Positions 18,286-27,635 of a stretch of 64,000 bases of DNA are shown here, piece after piece. Below the pieces are notes generated by a model. It saw only the letters and a program-made list of their open reading frames with translations. It did not search any database and had not been told where the DNA came from. Location: the NCBI GenBank assembly GCA_021792365.1, contig JAJYUT010000007.1, positions 124,001 to 188,000 of the forward strand. The letters are read 5' to 3'. Numbering within the stretch: the stretch's first letter is position 1; every line of letters starts with the position of its first letter. The position numbers and the translations under genes were made by a program. The stretch is from Pseudomonadota bacterium (GTDB taxonomy: Bacteria; Pseudomonadota; Alphaproteobacteria; Dongiales; Dongiaceae).

Positions 18286-19170
18286 ATGCTGCGCACACTG
18301 GCCAACCTTGGCAACGAGCATCTGTTAAGACCGTTCGACCTCAAGCTCGTGCGGCGGTCGCGGATTCCCTCGTCCCTGGACGAATTGGATCCCAAGGCCG
18401 ACACGCGGCGCATCGTCTTCTTCCATCCGCCGAAATGCGGCGGCACGTCGGTATACCACTGGCTGGCGGGGACGCTCGGCGCGGCGGTGCGGGTGGATCC
18501 CATTCCATCGGTCATGGCGGCGAAGAATCTGGGCATTACCGGGATCGAGCTGCGAGAGGCGCTCCTTGCCTACTGCGTGCAGCGCGAGGGCACGCTGTTC
18601 ATCAGCGGCCATTACGTGTACACGCAGCGGGTCTTCCACGGCCGCGAGGGCGAGTTCGACCTGATCACGATTCTGCGGAACCCGCTGGATCGCATGGTGT
18701 CCAACTACTTCTACAACCGTTTCCGCGAGCCGCGCGAGCTCGGCGCCATCGACATCGACATGCCGGAATGGCTTTCCACCTACCAGGCCAAGAGATCCGC
18801 GACGGTATTCGCCAGGATGTTCGTGGGAGATATGGCGGTCGCCGCCGAAATGGACCGGTCCGGCGAGTGGCATGACATGCGCTCCGTTGTGGCTAGCGCG
18901 ATCGAGAACCTCGAGCGCTTCACGATCGTGGGCACGCTCGAACATCTGAAGGATTTCGAAACCGTCATCGCTCGGCGCTACGGCATCAGGAACACCATCG
19001 GTCATCTGAAAAAGAGCCCGCGCCCCGGCTACCCGAAGTTCGCCGACCAGCCGGCTGAGATCCAGGACCGCATCCGGGAACTGTGCGAGGCTGATCTGGC
19101 GATCTACGAGCGGTTCGTGCCAGCGCGGCAAGCCGCGCCCGCGTCAGAGCCGCTGCGCATGGCGGGATGA
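18286..19170 (+). CDS. Sulfotransferase family protein
   Basis: The product is 294 residues. The PAPS-binding 5' motif FHPPKCGGTSVYHWL lies near residue 47 and the 3'-phosphate motif RNPLDRMVSNYFYN near 133, so it belongs to the sulfotransferase family 2-like group. It probably transfers sulfate from PAPS to a carbohydrate or other acceptor. No glycan cluster surrounds it, so the acceptor is unknown. GGAGG five bases before the ATG at 18286 supports this start over the GTG at 18274. Confidence 0.85.
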   Translation: MLRTLANLGNEHLLRPFDLKLVRRSRIPSSLDELDPKADTRRIVFFHPPKCGGTSVYHWLAGTLGAAVRVDPIPSVMAAKNLGITGIELREALLAYCVQREGTLFISGHYVYTQRVFHGREGEFDLITILRNPLDRMVSNYFYNRFREPRELGAIDIDMPEWLSTYQAKRSATVFARMFVGDMAVAAEMDRSGEWHDMRSVVASAIENLERFTIVGTLEHLKDFETVIARRYGIRNTIGHLKKSPRPGYPKFADQPAEIQDRIRELCEADLAIYERFVPARQAAPASEPLRMAG

Positions 19171-19279
19171 GCGCGATCGGCGCAGTGGCCTGTGCCAAAA
19201 CAAGCGACCTTTCTCCGCAACGTGCTTGCGGCATGCAATGTTCTCCTATGATCACAAAATCGATTATGGGAGTTCATCA

Positions 19280-19480
19280 ATGGATAAGTCTCAAATCCGC
19301 GAACACATGAAGGTCGTTGGTTCAGATGGGCATTCTGTCGGGAGCGTGGACCGGGTCGAAGGCGAAAGGATCAAGCTCTCCAAGAGCGATTCCGCTGACG
19401 GCCAGCACCACTTCATTGACATGGCCGACGTTGCTGACATTGAAGGCGATGAAGTTCGCTTGAGGAAAGACCGCGCTTAA
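19280..19480 (+). CDS. DUF2171 domain protein
   Basis: The product is 66 residues, with GGGAG seven bases before the ATG. The pattern IREHMKVVGSDGHSVGSVD, then HHFIDMADV and a final acidic-basic stretch, is the DUF2171 module (PRC-barrel-like), a small protein common in alphaproteobacteria and often stress related. The gene is AT-richer than its neighbours and is followed by a strong intrinsic terminator. The function is unknown. Confidence 0.85.
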   Translation: MDKSQIREHMKVVGSDGHSVGSVDRVEGERIKLSKSDSADGQHHFIDMADVADIEGDEVRLRKDRA

Positions 19481-19511
19481 TCTGCGACACCTAGTCCTCC
19501 CGACAACGGAC

Positions 19512-19540
19512 CCCGCTAGTCGAGCTGGCGGGTTTTTTTT
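19512..19540 (+). terminator. Intrinsic terminator after the DUF2171 gene
   Basis: An eight-pair stem CCCGCTAG (19512-19519) with CTGGCGGG (19525-19532), including one G-T wobble, encloses the loop TCGAG and is followed directly by eight T residues. It is the clearest intrinsic terminator in the window. Confidence 0.92.
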
Positions 19541-19902
19541 GGCGATCCCTCGCACATTGGCAGGTCGGAAACACAACGAAAGCCACCGTCTGAGTGCTGC
19601 AAGGCCAAGAGCTTTTTGAATGCCTCAAGCTACACGGCAAGTAGTGAGATCAGCGGTCGCGTTCACTTGCGAATCTCCTCTATCGATGGTCCTTCCACGA
19701 TTGCAGCTGCGAAGAGACGGCAGATGTCCGATAAGCGTCCTTGAAGCTCCTGACGAGCTTCTAGTGCGTCACTCGCGCAGGTTTACGGACATAAGTTCAA
19801 ATGGGTCTGTCAATCGTCCGCTAGGTGCGACTGGTTCACATGAACCATCGCACCCTACGCAGAAACTCCCGGCCATAGCGATTGCCGCGAAGTTGCGCAG
19901 AC
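19541..19902. other. Intergenic stretch before the tRNA-derived repeat
   Basis: About 360 bases with mixed composition. A 102-codon frame at 19620-19928 runs into the tRNA-derived repeat and has no recognisable domain or good ribosome binding site, so it is not called. The only structure seen is the long hairpin at 19824-19854. Confidence 0.5.
19824..19854. repeat. Long inverted repeat (14-pair hairpin) beside the tRNA-derived repeat
   Basis: GGTGCGACTGGTTCA (19824-19838) pairs with TGAACCATCGCACC (19841-19854) with a single bulged base and only CA between the arms. No T tract follows. It lies about 50 bp from the degenerate tRNA-Val copy and could be a recombination-associated structure; its role is unknown. 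Confidence 0.55.
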
Positions 19903-19954
19903 TTGAATGGTGGGTGCGACAGGGGTGAACCTGTGAGCCCTACCGTGTGAAGGT
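19903..19954 (-). repeat. Degenerate copy of the tRNA-Val 3' half (attL-like)
   Basis: Aligned to 21039-21091, about 50 of 53 positions are identical, with one single-base gap. The match runs from five bases beyond the tRNA CCA end through the T arm and variable region into the anticodon stem and then stops abruptly. The copy lacks the 5' half of the tRNA and has a changed T loop, so it cannot be a working tRNA. Confidence 0.85.
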
Positions 19955-20027
19955 GTGGCACACACAACTCGCGCTTCTTGCAGTGCAACTATAGATAGTC
20001 GGTTTTTCGAGTCACATCTAGACGTTG

Positions 20028-20053
20028 GAGGACGGCGCTGTCGCGCCGTCCTC
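20028..20053. repeat. Perfect 11-pair inverted repeat inside the element
   Basis: GAGGACGGCGC (20028-20038) and GCGCCGTCCTC (20043-20053) pair perfectly around TGTC. It is GC-rich in an AT-richer surrounding. It lies downstream of the minus-strand gene at 20193-20810 and might end its transcript, but there is no T tract. Confidence 0.6.
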
Positions 20054-20078
20054 TACGTCTGCGCCGATCAGTGCGATG

Positions 20079-20103
20079 TTTTTGCCTTCAGAACTGGCAA
20101 AAA
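20079..20103. repeat. Eight-pair inverted repeat inside the element
   Basis: TTTTTGCC (20079-20086) and GGCAAAAA (20096-20103) are perfect inverted arms around a nine-base spacer, 25 bp from the GC-rich hairpin. The role is unknown; a protein-binding site or replication or recombination structure is possible. Confidence 0.5.
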
Positions 20104-20192
20104 TTGACACATGGTTGCGATTTTTTTGGCACTTGCGTTGCACAACTATTGTATCCGCTTAACAACTCGAGTCGCAGGGCGACTGCGCTGTT

Positions 20193-20810
20193 TTAGTTGC
20201 CACCCTTCAATCCCTCAGCTTCTGCATCGGCAATCTCGGTGAGGTAAAGATCAGCCTGGAGATCCGGATAGGATGAGATCTGTCTCAAGAACTGGATCCA
20301 TGGGCGATCTGGTCCGGCGTAGTCACCTGGTTGAACGGTGCACCGGCGAGCAAAGCCGGCTGCAATCTCTCCGATGATTCGGACCTGAGCAACTGCGCCT
20401 CCCTTAGCGTCCTCGATCCTTTTCTGATCGCCACCAAAGCCCTCGATCTGCCAATAGGCCACAGCACGCTTCACATCGCCAAGATGCGATGAGATTGCTA
20501 GCCCGCCGAGGGAACATTCCTTGGATAACTTGTCACCAGGGCCACTCCTGATTTCCACTATTCGCCGGAACAGGGGGCGCACGTAGTCGACATTCAGCTT
20601 GCTCCAGGTTGGTATTGCCGCTCTTGCCCCATCCACATCTCCTGCCCCCGCCTTAGTGATCGCCGCGGCAATGGCTTCATCGAGGCGTGCCATTAGCTCA
20701 TCGGACGTTGGCGGCCGGAACGCGCCGAAGCGCGCGGCAATTGCGAGAACGATGATGACCGCCACGGCTGAGGCCAGTATCCAGGGCGCCGTTAAGCGAT
20801 TGAGTTTCAC
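20193..20810 (-). CDS. Hypothetical membrane-anchored protein within the tRNA-Val element
   Basis: The product is 205 residues from a GTG at 20810, seven bases behind GAGGA; a TTG at 20846 would add 12 residues. One membrane helix (about residues 8-28) is followed by a mostly helical soluble part with four Cys residues or fewer and a C-terminal acidic tail. No family was recognised. Composition is AT-richer than the flanking chromosome. It is the only gene in the interval bounded by the two tRNA-Val 3' copies, so it is likely cargo. The topology suggests an N-in single-pass protein with the main domain outside the cytoplasm. Confidence 0.65.
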   Translation of the reverse strand: MKLNRLTAPWILASAVAVIIVLAIAARFGAFRPPTSDELMARLDEAIAAAITKAGAGDVDGARAAIPTWSKLNVDYVRPLFRRIVEIRSGPGDKLSKECSLGGLAISSHLGDVKRAVAYWQIEGFGGDQKRIEDAKGGAVAQVRIIGEIAAGFARRCTVQPGDYAGPDRPWIQFLRQISSYPDLQADLYLTEIADAEAEGLKGGN

Positions 20811-21360
20811 CAAGACGTCCTCAGGGGAGCACTGCGCGCAGCTCAAGAGACTATGCCAGCCGAATTACTCGAACGTTATCGTGGACAAGGCGGCCTGTGA
20901 GCAGGCGGGCTATCCAAAGATGTTACGTGAAAACAGGACAGAACCGCGCGGATTGGCACAAAATTGACTCAGTTGGCGAAGCCAGCTCGTCCAGCGTCAA
21001 TAAGAACGCTGCGTAAGTCTCAGAAAAGACTCGGCGATTTGAATGGTGGGTGCGACAGGGATTGAACCTGTGACCCCTACCGTGTGAAGGTAGTGCTCTC
21101 CCGCTGAGCTACGCACCCGGCCATGAGGCAAAGCCCGCTTCGGGCTTGCGGTCCGGTTCAGGACAGGCGCGTTGTTTACTGGCCGGCTTCCGCGCTGTCA
21201 ACCGGCGCCAAGCAGCGCGCAACCCTGCCGCCCGGCACGCCGCTGCCCGCGCCTTATTCTTGCCGTCATCGGATCGTGAACTGCTCCGGCTTGACAGGCG
21301 GGGCCGCTGGGTCGTCCTCTGGCAGGCGCGAAGAAACCGCGTAGATCAGGAGCTTAGGTC
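20811..21360. other. Non-coding stretch holding only tRNA-Val
   Basis: Apart from the tRNA at 21044-21118, no gene is supported. The frames at 20599-20967 and 21123-21364 are shadows or uncharacteristic, with no ribosome binding site and no domain. The base composition changes from AT-richer to the GC-rich chromosomal norm across the tRNA gene. Confidence 0.5.
21044..21118 (-). tRNA. tRNA-Val (anticodon CAC)
   Basis: On the minus strand the full cloverleaf can be folded: acceptor GGGTGCG/CGCACCC, D stem GCTC/GAGC, anticodon stem CTACC/GGTAG with loop TTCACAC giving anticodon CAC, T stem ACAGG/CCTGT with loop TTCAATC, discriminator A and an encoded CCA. It reads the valine codon GTG. Its 3' half is duplicated about 1.1 kb downstream at 19903-19954. 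Confidence 0.97.
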
Positions 21361-22173
21361 ATGAGAGGCAGCCTCCGGGCGCGTCTGGCCGGTCTGGCAA
21401 TCGCTGCGTCGCTCGCCGGGTGGTTCATCGGACCGGCGCCCGCCGCCGCCAACCAGGCGCGGCTCGATTATGTCGGCTATATCGCCGGGGCGCCGGTCCT
21501 CGATCTCAGCGCCAGCATCACCGTGCCGGAAGGCGCGAAGCCCCGCGACGGCGCCTATGCGGTCAGCGCCGAGATCGCGACCATCGGCAACCTCGCGGTG
21601 CTCTATCCCTATAGCCAATCGGTGCAGGCGACCGGCGCCCTGGCGGCAGGCGCGGCGCGGCCCGCGCGCTACCAATCCACCATCCGCGTCTGGAATCGCC
21701 AGGAAGCCGTCACGCTGACTTATGCGCCAAATGGCACCGTCGCGATCAACGCCGTGCCGCTCACGCGCCAAGCCCAGATGGCGCAGCAGCAGGGCTACGC
21801 CCACGGCACCATGGATCCGGCGAGCCTGGTGGTGGCGGTCGCGGCCTCCTTCGCGCATGCCGGCCGCTGCCAGGGCCAACACCCGGTGTTCGACGGCGCG
21901 CGCCGATATGACCTGGCGTTCCAGCAGGGCGGCTACGCCGATCTCGACCCCCTACAGAACTCCTACTACGCCGGCTCGGCGACCGAATGCACCGCGACCC
22001 CTGAATTGGTCGCCGGCTTCCAGCAGAGCGCGCTCAACGCCAGTCTCTATCCGCAATCGGCCAGGCTGTGGATGGCGCCGGCGATCGTTGGCTTCCCACC
22101 GGTGCCGGTGCGCATTTTCGCCCAGAGCGCGTTCGGCGAGGTAACGCTTGAGCTCGTCAACGTCGCGCGCTGA
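21361..22173 (+). CDS. DUF3108 secreted protein, copy 2
   Basis: The product is 270 residues. A signal peptide (about residues 1-30, ending PAAANQ) is followed by the DUF3108 fold. The blocks GTMDPASLVVAV, HAGRCQGQHPVFDGARRYDL and a Tyr-rich stretch with A-T-E-C line up with the same blocks in the copy at 7689-8702, including both Cys residues. It is probably periplasmic, function unknown. It stands alone between tRNA-Val and the convergent gph gene, with which it shares almost no spacer. Confidence 0.85.
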   Translation: MRGSLRARLAGLAIAASLAGWFIGPAPAAANQARLDYVGYIAGAPVLDLSASITVPEGAKPRDGAYAVSAEIATIGNLAVLYPYSQSVQATGALAAGAARPARYQSTIRVWNRQEAVTLTYAPNGTVAINAVPLTRQAQMAQQQGYAHGTMDPASLVVAVAASFAHAGRCQGQHPVFDGARRYDLAFQQGGYADLDPLQNSYYAGSATECTATPELVAGFQQSALNASLYPQSARLWMAPAIVGFPPVPVRIFAQSAFGEVTLELVNVAR

Positions 22174-22174
22174 C

Positions 22175-22831
22175 TTACAGCCGTGCCAGGATCTCCGGCA
22201 GCGCTGCGAAACTTGCCGCCGTCACCTGCGCCTGCGGCGCGGTCATGCCGTAGCCGGAAGGGATGATGATGGCGGGAATGCCCACCGCTTCCGCGCAGGC
22301 CAGATCCACCGCGCTGTCGCCGATCAGGACCGCCCGGTCCGGCGTGCCGCCGAGCGCCCGGATGACCGTCAGCAGGGGCTCGGGCTGCGGCTTGCGCTGG
22401 GGCAGGGAATCGCCGCCGATCACCGCCTCGATCAGCGAATCGAGCCCGAAGGCGGCGAGCACCGCCCGCGTCGGCCCGATCGGCTTGTTGGTGCAGACCC
22501 CGAGCCGGCAGCCGGCCTTGCGCAGCGCCGTCAGGGTCTCCGTCACCTCCGGATAGAGCCTGGCCAGCTTCACCGCGTTCTCGCCGTAATGGACGCTGAA
22601 GCGCGCCATCAGGTCGGCCGCCTTGTGCGCCGCGCCGACATGCAGCAGGGCGCGCTCGAGCAATACCGGCGCGCCGTCCCCGATCATGCGGCGAATCACC
22701 GGCACCTCGACCCCAGGCAGGCTCAACTCGGCGAACAGCGCGTTGACGGCGGCGGCGATGTCCGGAGCACTGTCCACCAGCGTGCCGTCCAGATCGAACA
22801 CGAGAATATCGCGGCGCAGCCTCTGCGTCAT
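22175..22831 (-). CDS. gph: HAD-family phosphatase, phosphoglycolate phosphatase type
   Basis: The product is 218 residues starting at 22831. HAD motif I is FDLDGTLVDSAPDI near residue 11, motif II lies in CTNKP, and motifs III and IV appear in RKPQPEPLL and IGDSAVDLACA. The helical cap between motifs I and II suits the Gph/PGP subfamily, which removes phosphate from 2-phosphoglycolate. It may act on related sugar phosphates. Many alphaproteobacteria keep a HAD gene divergent from glmU, as here, with about 160 bp between. Confidence 0.85.
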   Translation of the reverse strand: MTQRLRRDILVFDLDGTLVDSAPDIAAAVNALFAELSLPGVEVPVIRRMIGDGAPVLLERALLHVGAAHKAADLMARFSVHYGENAVKLARLYPEVTETLTALRKAGCRLGVCTNKPIGPTRAVLAAFGLDSLIEAVIGGDSLPQRKPQPEPLLTVIRALGGTPDRAVLIGDSAVDLACAEAVGIPAIIIPSGYGMTAPQAQVTAASFAALPEILARL

Positions 22832-22993
22832 AATTCGGCCGTTTTCAAGGTGTTGATTCCACGCGGCTTTCGCCGCTCCAGGATCGCTTGGAGTTCCCAT
22901 ACGGATATGGCATTTTCCGCATCGACCGTGCAACGCGCATGACGCTGCGGCGTCCGCCCGTTCCGCCCACCAGTCCGAGAAGTCCGCAACCCC

Positions 22994-24334
22994 ATGCCCG
23001 ACACCAGAGCCGCCGCCATCGTCCTTGCTGCCGGCAAGGGCACGCGCATGAAGTCCAGCCACCCCAAGGTCATGCACCGGATCGCGGGGCGGACGCTGAT
23101 CGGCCATGTGCTGGACAATCTCGCGCCGCTCGATCTGGCGCGCGTCGTCGCGGTCGTCGCGCCCGGCATGGACGACGTGACGCAGGAGGTCGCGCCTCAC
23201 GGCGTCGCGTTCCAAACGGAGCAGCGCGGCACCGGCCACGCGGTCGGCTGCGCGCGTTCGGCGCTGGCGGACTTCACCGGCGACATTCTCGTCGTCTATG
23301 GCGACACGCCGTTCGTCTCCACCGCGACGTTGCGGCGCATGTTCGAGCGCCGGCATGCCTCCGATGATCCGGCGATCGTCGTGCTCGGCATGCGACCGGT
23401 CGACCCCAGCGGTTATGGCCGGCTGGTGCTGGGCGCGGACGGCATGCTTGACCGCATCGTCGAGCACAAGGATGCCACCGACGCGGAGCGCGCGATCGGC
23501 CTCGCCAATTCCGGCGTCATGGTGATCGACGGTTCGGTCGTGTGGAGCCTGATCGATCGCCTCGACAACAAGAACGCCAAGGGCGAGTTCTACCTGACCG
23601 ACATCGTGGCCCTCGCGCGCCGGGATGGCCGCCGCTGCGCCGTGGTCGAGGCGCCCGCCGAGGAGCTGCTCGGCGTCAACAGCCGGTCGGAGCTGGCCGC
23701 GGCCGAAGCCCTGTTCCAGACCCGCCGCCGCATGGCCGTTATGGAGAACGGTGCCACGCTGATCGATCCCGCCAGCGTGTTCTTCGCCGCGGACACCAGG
23801 GTCGGCCGGGACGTGGTGATCGGCCCCAACGTGCAGTTCGGCCCGGGCGTCGAGATCGCGGACAACGTGGAAATCCGCGCCTTCTGCCACATCGAGGGCG
23901 CGCGCATCGAAAGCGGCGCGATCGTCGGACCCTTCGCGCGCATCCGTCCGCGCACCACGATCGGCGCCGGCGCGCATGTCGGCAATTTCATCGAGCTGAA
24001 GGCGACCGAGTTCGGCGCCGGCGCCAAGGCCAATCACGTGAGCTATCTGGGCGACAGCACGATCGGCGCGAAGGCGAACATCGGCGCCGGCACGATCGTG
24101 TGCAACTATGACGGTGTGAACAAGAGCCGGACCACGATCGGTGCCGGCTCCTTCATCGGGTCCGACAGCGTGATTGTCTCGCCGGTTACGGTCGGCGACG
24201 GGGCCTATGTGGCGGCCGGCTCGGTTATCACGCGAGACGTCCCGCCGGACGCGCTGGCGGTCGCGCGCGGGCAGCAGGTCGACAAGCCGGGCTGGGCGAG
24301 CAGGTTCCGCGCCCGGAGCAAGAAGAAAGACTAG
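22994..24334 (+). CDS. glmU: Bifunctional UDP-N-acetylglucosamine pyrophosphorylase / glucosamine-1-phosphate N-acetyltransferase
   Basis: The product is 446 residues. The N-terminal nucleotidyltransferase has the signature LAAGKGTRMKSSHPKVMH at residue 12. The C-terminal half is a left-handed beta-helix of hexapeptide repeats ending in NYDGVNKSRTTIGAGSFIGS. It acetylates glucosamine-1-phosphate and then forms UDP-GlcNAc, the precursor of peptidoglycan and lipopolysaccharide. Only three bases separate it from glmS, so the two consecutive pathway steps are made from one transcript. Confidence 0.97.
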   Translation: MPDTRAAAIVLAAGKGTRMKSSHPKVMHRIAGRTLIGHVLDNLAPLDLARVVAVVAPGMDDVTQEVAPHGVAFQTEQRGTGHAVGCARSALADFTGDILVVYGDTPFVSTATLRRMFERRHASDDPAIVVLGMRPVDPSGYGRLVLGADGMLDRIVEHKDATDAERAIGLANSGVMVIDGSVVWSLIDRLDNKNAKGEFYLTDIVALARRDGRRCAVVEAPAEELLGVNSRSELAAAEALFQTRRRMAVMENGATLIDPASVFFAADTRVGRDVVIGPNVQFGPGVEIADNVEIRAFCHIEGARIESGAIVGPFARIRPRTTIGAGAHVGNFIELKATEFGAGAKANHVSYLGDSTIGAKANIGAGTIVCNYDGVNKSRTTIGAGSFIGSDSVIVSPVTVGDGAYVAAGSVITRDVPPDALAVARGQQVDKPGWASRFRARSKKKD

Positions 24335-24337
24335 GGC

Positions 24338-26158
<1,821 letters not shown>

Positions 26159-26240
26159 GCGGAAGCGGCTGGAACGCGCCGCCGACTTGTCGTACCATCC
26201 AGCCTCGGGGCATTCCAACAGGGCATCCTGAGAGCACGAT

Positions 26241-27497
26241 ATGGAGATCGAATATCGGGCAGCCGATGGGGTGCGCGCGCTGGTCGATGGTCTCGGCCGC
26301 ACCGAGGATATCCGATTCTCCCCGGGCAACCGCCGCCTCGCCATGGTGGGGTTCAATGCGGGCAGGGTCGTTGTCCTGGATGTCGAGATCGCGAGGACCA
26401 GCCAAAGCATTGATGTGGCGGTGACGGCCGGCGTCGAGATTGCGTCGCCTAGCCTCAGATATCCCCATGGCGCGGACTTCATCGATGACGAGACGCTTGC
26501 GGTCGCCAACCGGCTGGGCGATCTCGTCATCTTCAAGTTGCCGTCCGCCGGGACCGGCGCCTGCGAATTGTCGCCGATCCAGGTGATCGCGCCGCCGGGC
26601 GGTTCGCGCTCGCACGCGCCCGGCTCGGTGACGGCGCTCCGGCGAGCGGATGCCCGGTGCGAGCTGCTGGTCTGCGACAACGAGGGCCATAGCGTGACCC
26701 GGCATCTGATCGACCAGGCGGCGGATTGCCGGGTCGTCAGCAGTGACGTCCTTCTCAGGAAATGGGTCAATCTGCCGGACGGCATCTGCGTCAGCAGGGA
26801 CCGCAGGTGGATCGCCATCAGCAATCACAACACCCACGGCATCCTGCTCTACGACTGGTCTTCGCCGCTCGGTGCGCAAGCGGCTGCCGCCGGCATCCTG
26901 CGCGGCGTCCGCTATCCCCACGGCATCCGCTTCAGCACGGACGGCCGCTACATCTTCGTCGCCGACGCCGGTGCGCCGCTGGTGCACATCTATGCGCATG
27001 GGGGCGAGGGCTGGCGCGGCGCGTGGAGCCCTGCCGCGTCGATCAGGATCAAGGATGAGCAACTCTTCCTGCGTAGCCGCGGGAACCCGCAGGAGGGCGG
27101 CCCGAAAGGCATCGATATCGACAGCGGCATGAACGTCCTCGTGGCGACGTCGGAGCATCAGCCGCTGCTCTTCCTCGATGTGCGTGCGATGCTGGCCGAG
27201 GTTCGGTTGCCATCGCCGGCGCTGGACGCGGAATACGAGGCCGTGATCCTGGAGCACGCCGAGTCCACGCGGAACCGCGTCGTGCGCGCCGAAGCCAGGG
27301 CGGCGGCGGCGGATAAGCGCGCGGCCGCGGCGGAGGCGATGGCTGCCTGCCAGGAGCGACGGGCCGAGAAATTCAAGGCGAAAGCTGCGCGCGCCAAGGC
27401 CAAGGCGAGGGCCGCCAGGATGCAAGCGGCTTTGGATAGCCTTGTCGTGGGCCGGCCTTTTGCCCGGCTGTATGCCGCGTTCAAGCGGCCGACCTAG
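26241..27497 (+). CDS. Beta-propeller (NHL/SMP-30-like) protein with charged helical C-terminus
   Basis: The product is 418 residues with no signal peptide. Residues about 15-320 show repeated blade-like blocks with a hydrophobic-Asp pattern, such as RYPHGADFIDDETLAVANR, LPDGICVSRDRRWIAISNH and YPHGIRFSTDGRYIFVADA, which suggest a six- or seven-bladed propeller. Residues about 335-400 are Ala/Arg/Lys/Glu-rich and likely a coiled coil, then a short basic end. No catalytic function can be named. It stands 82 bp after glmS on the same strand; a link to amino-sugar or envelope biology is only possible. Confidence 0.7.
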   Translation: MEIEYRAADGVRALVDGLGRTEDIRFSPGNRRLAMVGFNAGRVVVLDVEIARTSQSIDVAVTAGVEIASPSLRYPHGADFIDDETLAVANRLGDLVIFKLPSAGTGACELSPIQVIAPPGGSRSHAPGSVTALRRADARCELLVCDNEGHSVTRHLIDQAADCRVVSSDVLLRKWVNLPDGICVSRDRRWIAISNHNTHGILLYDWSSPLGAQAAAAGILRGVRYPHGIRFSTDGRYIFVADAGAPLVHIYAHGGEGWRGAWSPAASIRIKDEQLFLRSRGNPQEGGPKGIDIDSGMNVLVATSEHQPLLFLDVRAMLAEVRLPSPALDAEYEAVILEHAESTRNRVVRAEARAAAADKRAAAAEAMAACQERRAEKFKAKAARAKAKARAARMQAALDSLVVGRPFARLYAAFKRPT

Positions 27498-27547
27498 AGA
27501 CGGATTTCGACCAGGAATGACATTCCGGGCGGGAATTTTCGGCCCGC

Positions 27548-27564
27548 AAGGAGGTGATTCCTCC
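27548..27564 (+). other. Intergenic hairpin containing an extended Shine-Dalgarno-like sequence
   Basis: AAGGAGGTGAT (27548-27558) is complementary to the 3' end of 16S rRNA over eleven bases, and its GGAGG (27550-27554) can pair with CCTCC (27560-27564). No gene of normal size starts behind it; the next ATG (27575) opens only a three-codon frame. It may be chance, a leader structure, or part of a small unrecognised element before the PAS-like gene. Confidence 0.35.
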
Positions 27565-27635
27565 GCCTGAATTAATGCGGAGTTAACCGTTCCGCCACGA
27601 CAATTCCTGATCCTCTGTGACGGTTTGGGGTTCGC

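Larger units (their letters stand above)
19903..21091. mobile_element. Putative small tRNA-Val-integrated element or remnant
   Basis: The segment is bounded on the right by the 3' half of tRNA-Val(CAC) (repeat 21039-21091) and on the left by a second copy of the same sequence in the same orientation (19903-19954). This is the arrangement left by site-specific integration into a tRNA 3' end. The interior, a little over 1 kb, is AT-richer than the flanks and holds one gene on the minus strand and several inverted repeats. No integrase is present, so it is either a decayed element, a non-autonomous one, or a duplication not caused by integration. Confidence 0.6.

Noticed and set aside
19620-19928. 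102-codon frame before the tRNA-derived repeat
   Set aside because: There is no ribosome site and no domain, and it reads into the tRNA-derived copy.
20104-20192. TTGACA-like sequence and T run inside the tRNA-Val element as a plus-strand promoter
   Set aside because: No -10 at proper spacing and no plus-strand gene follows.
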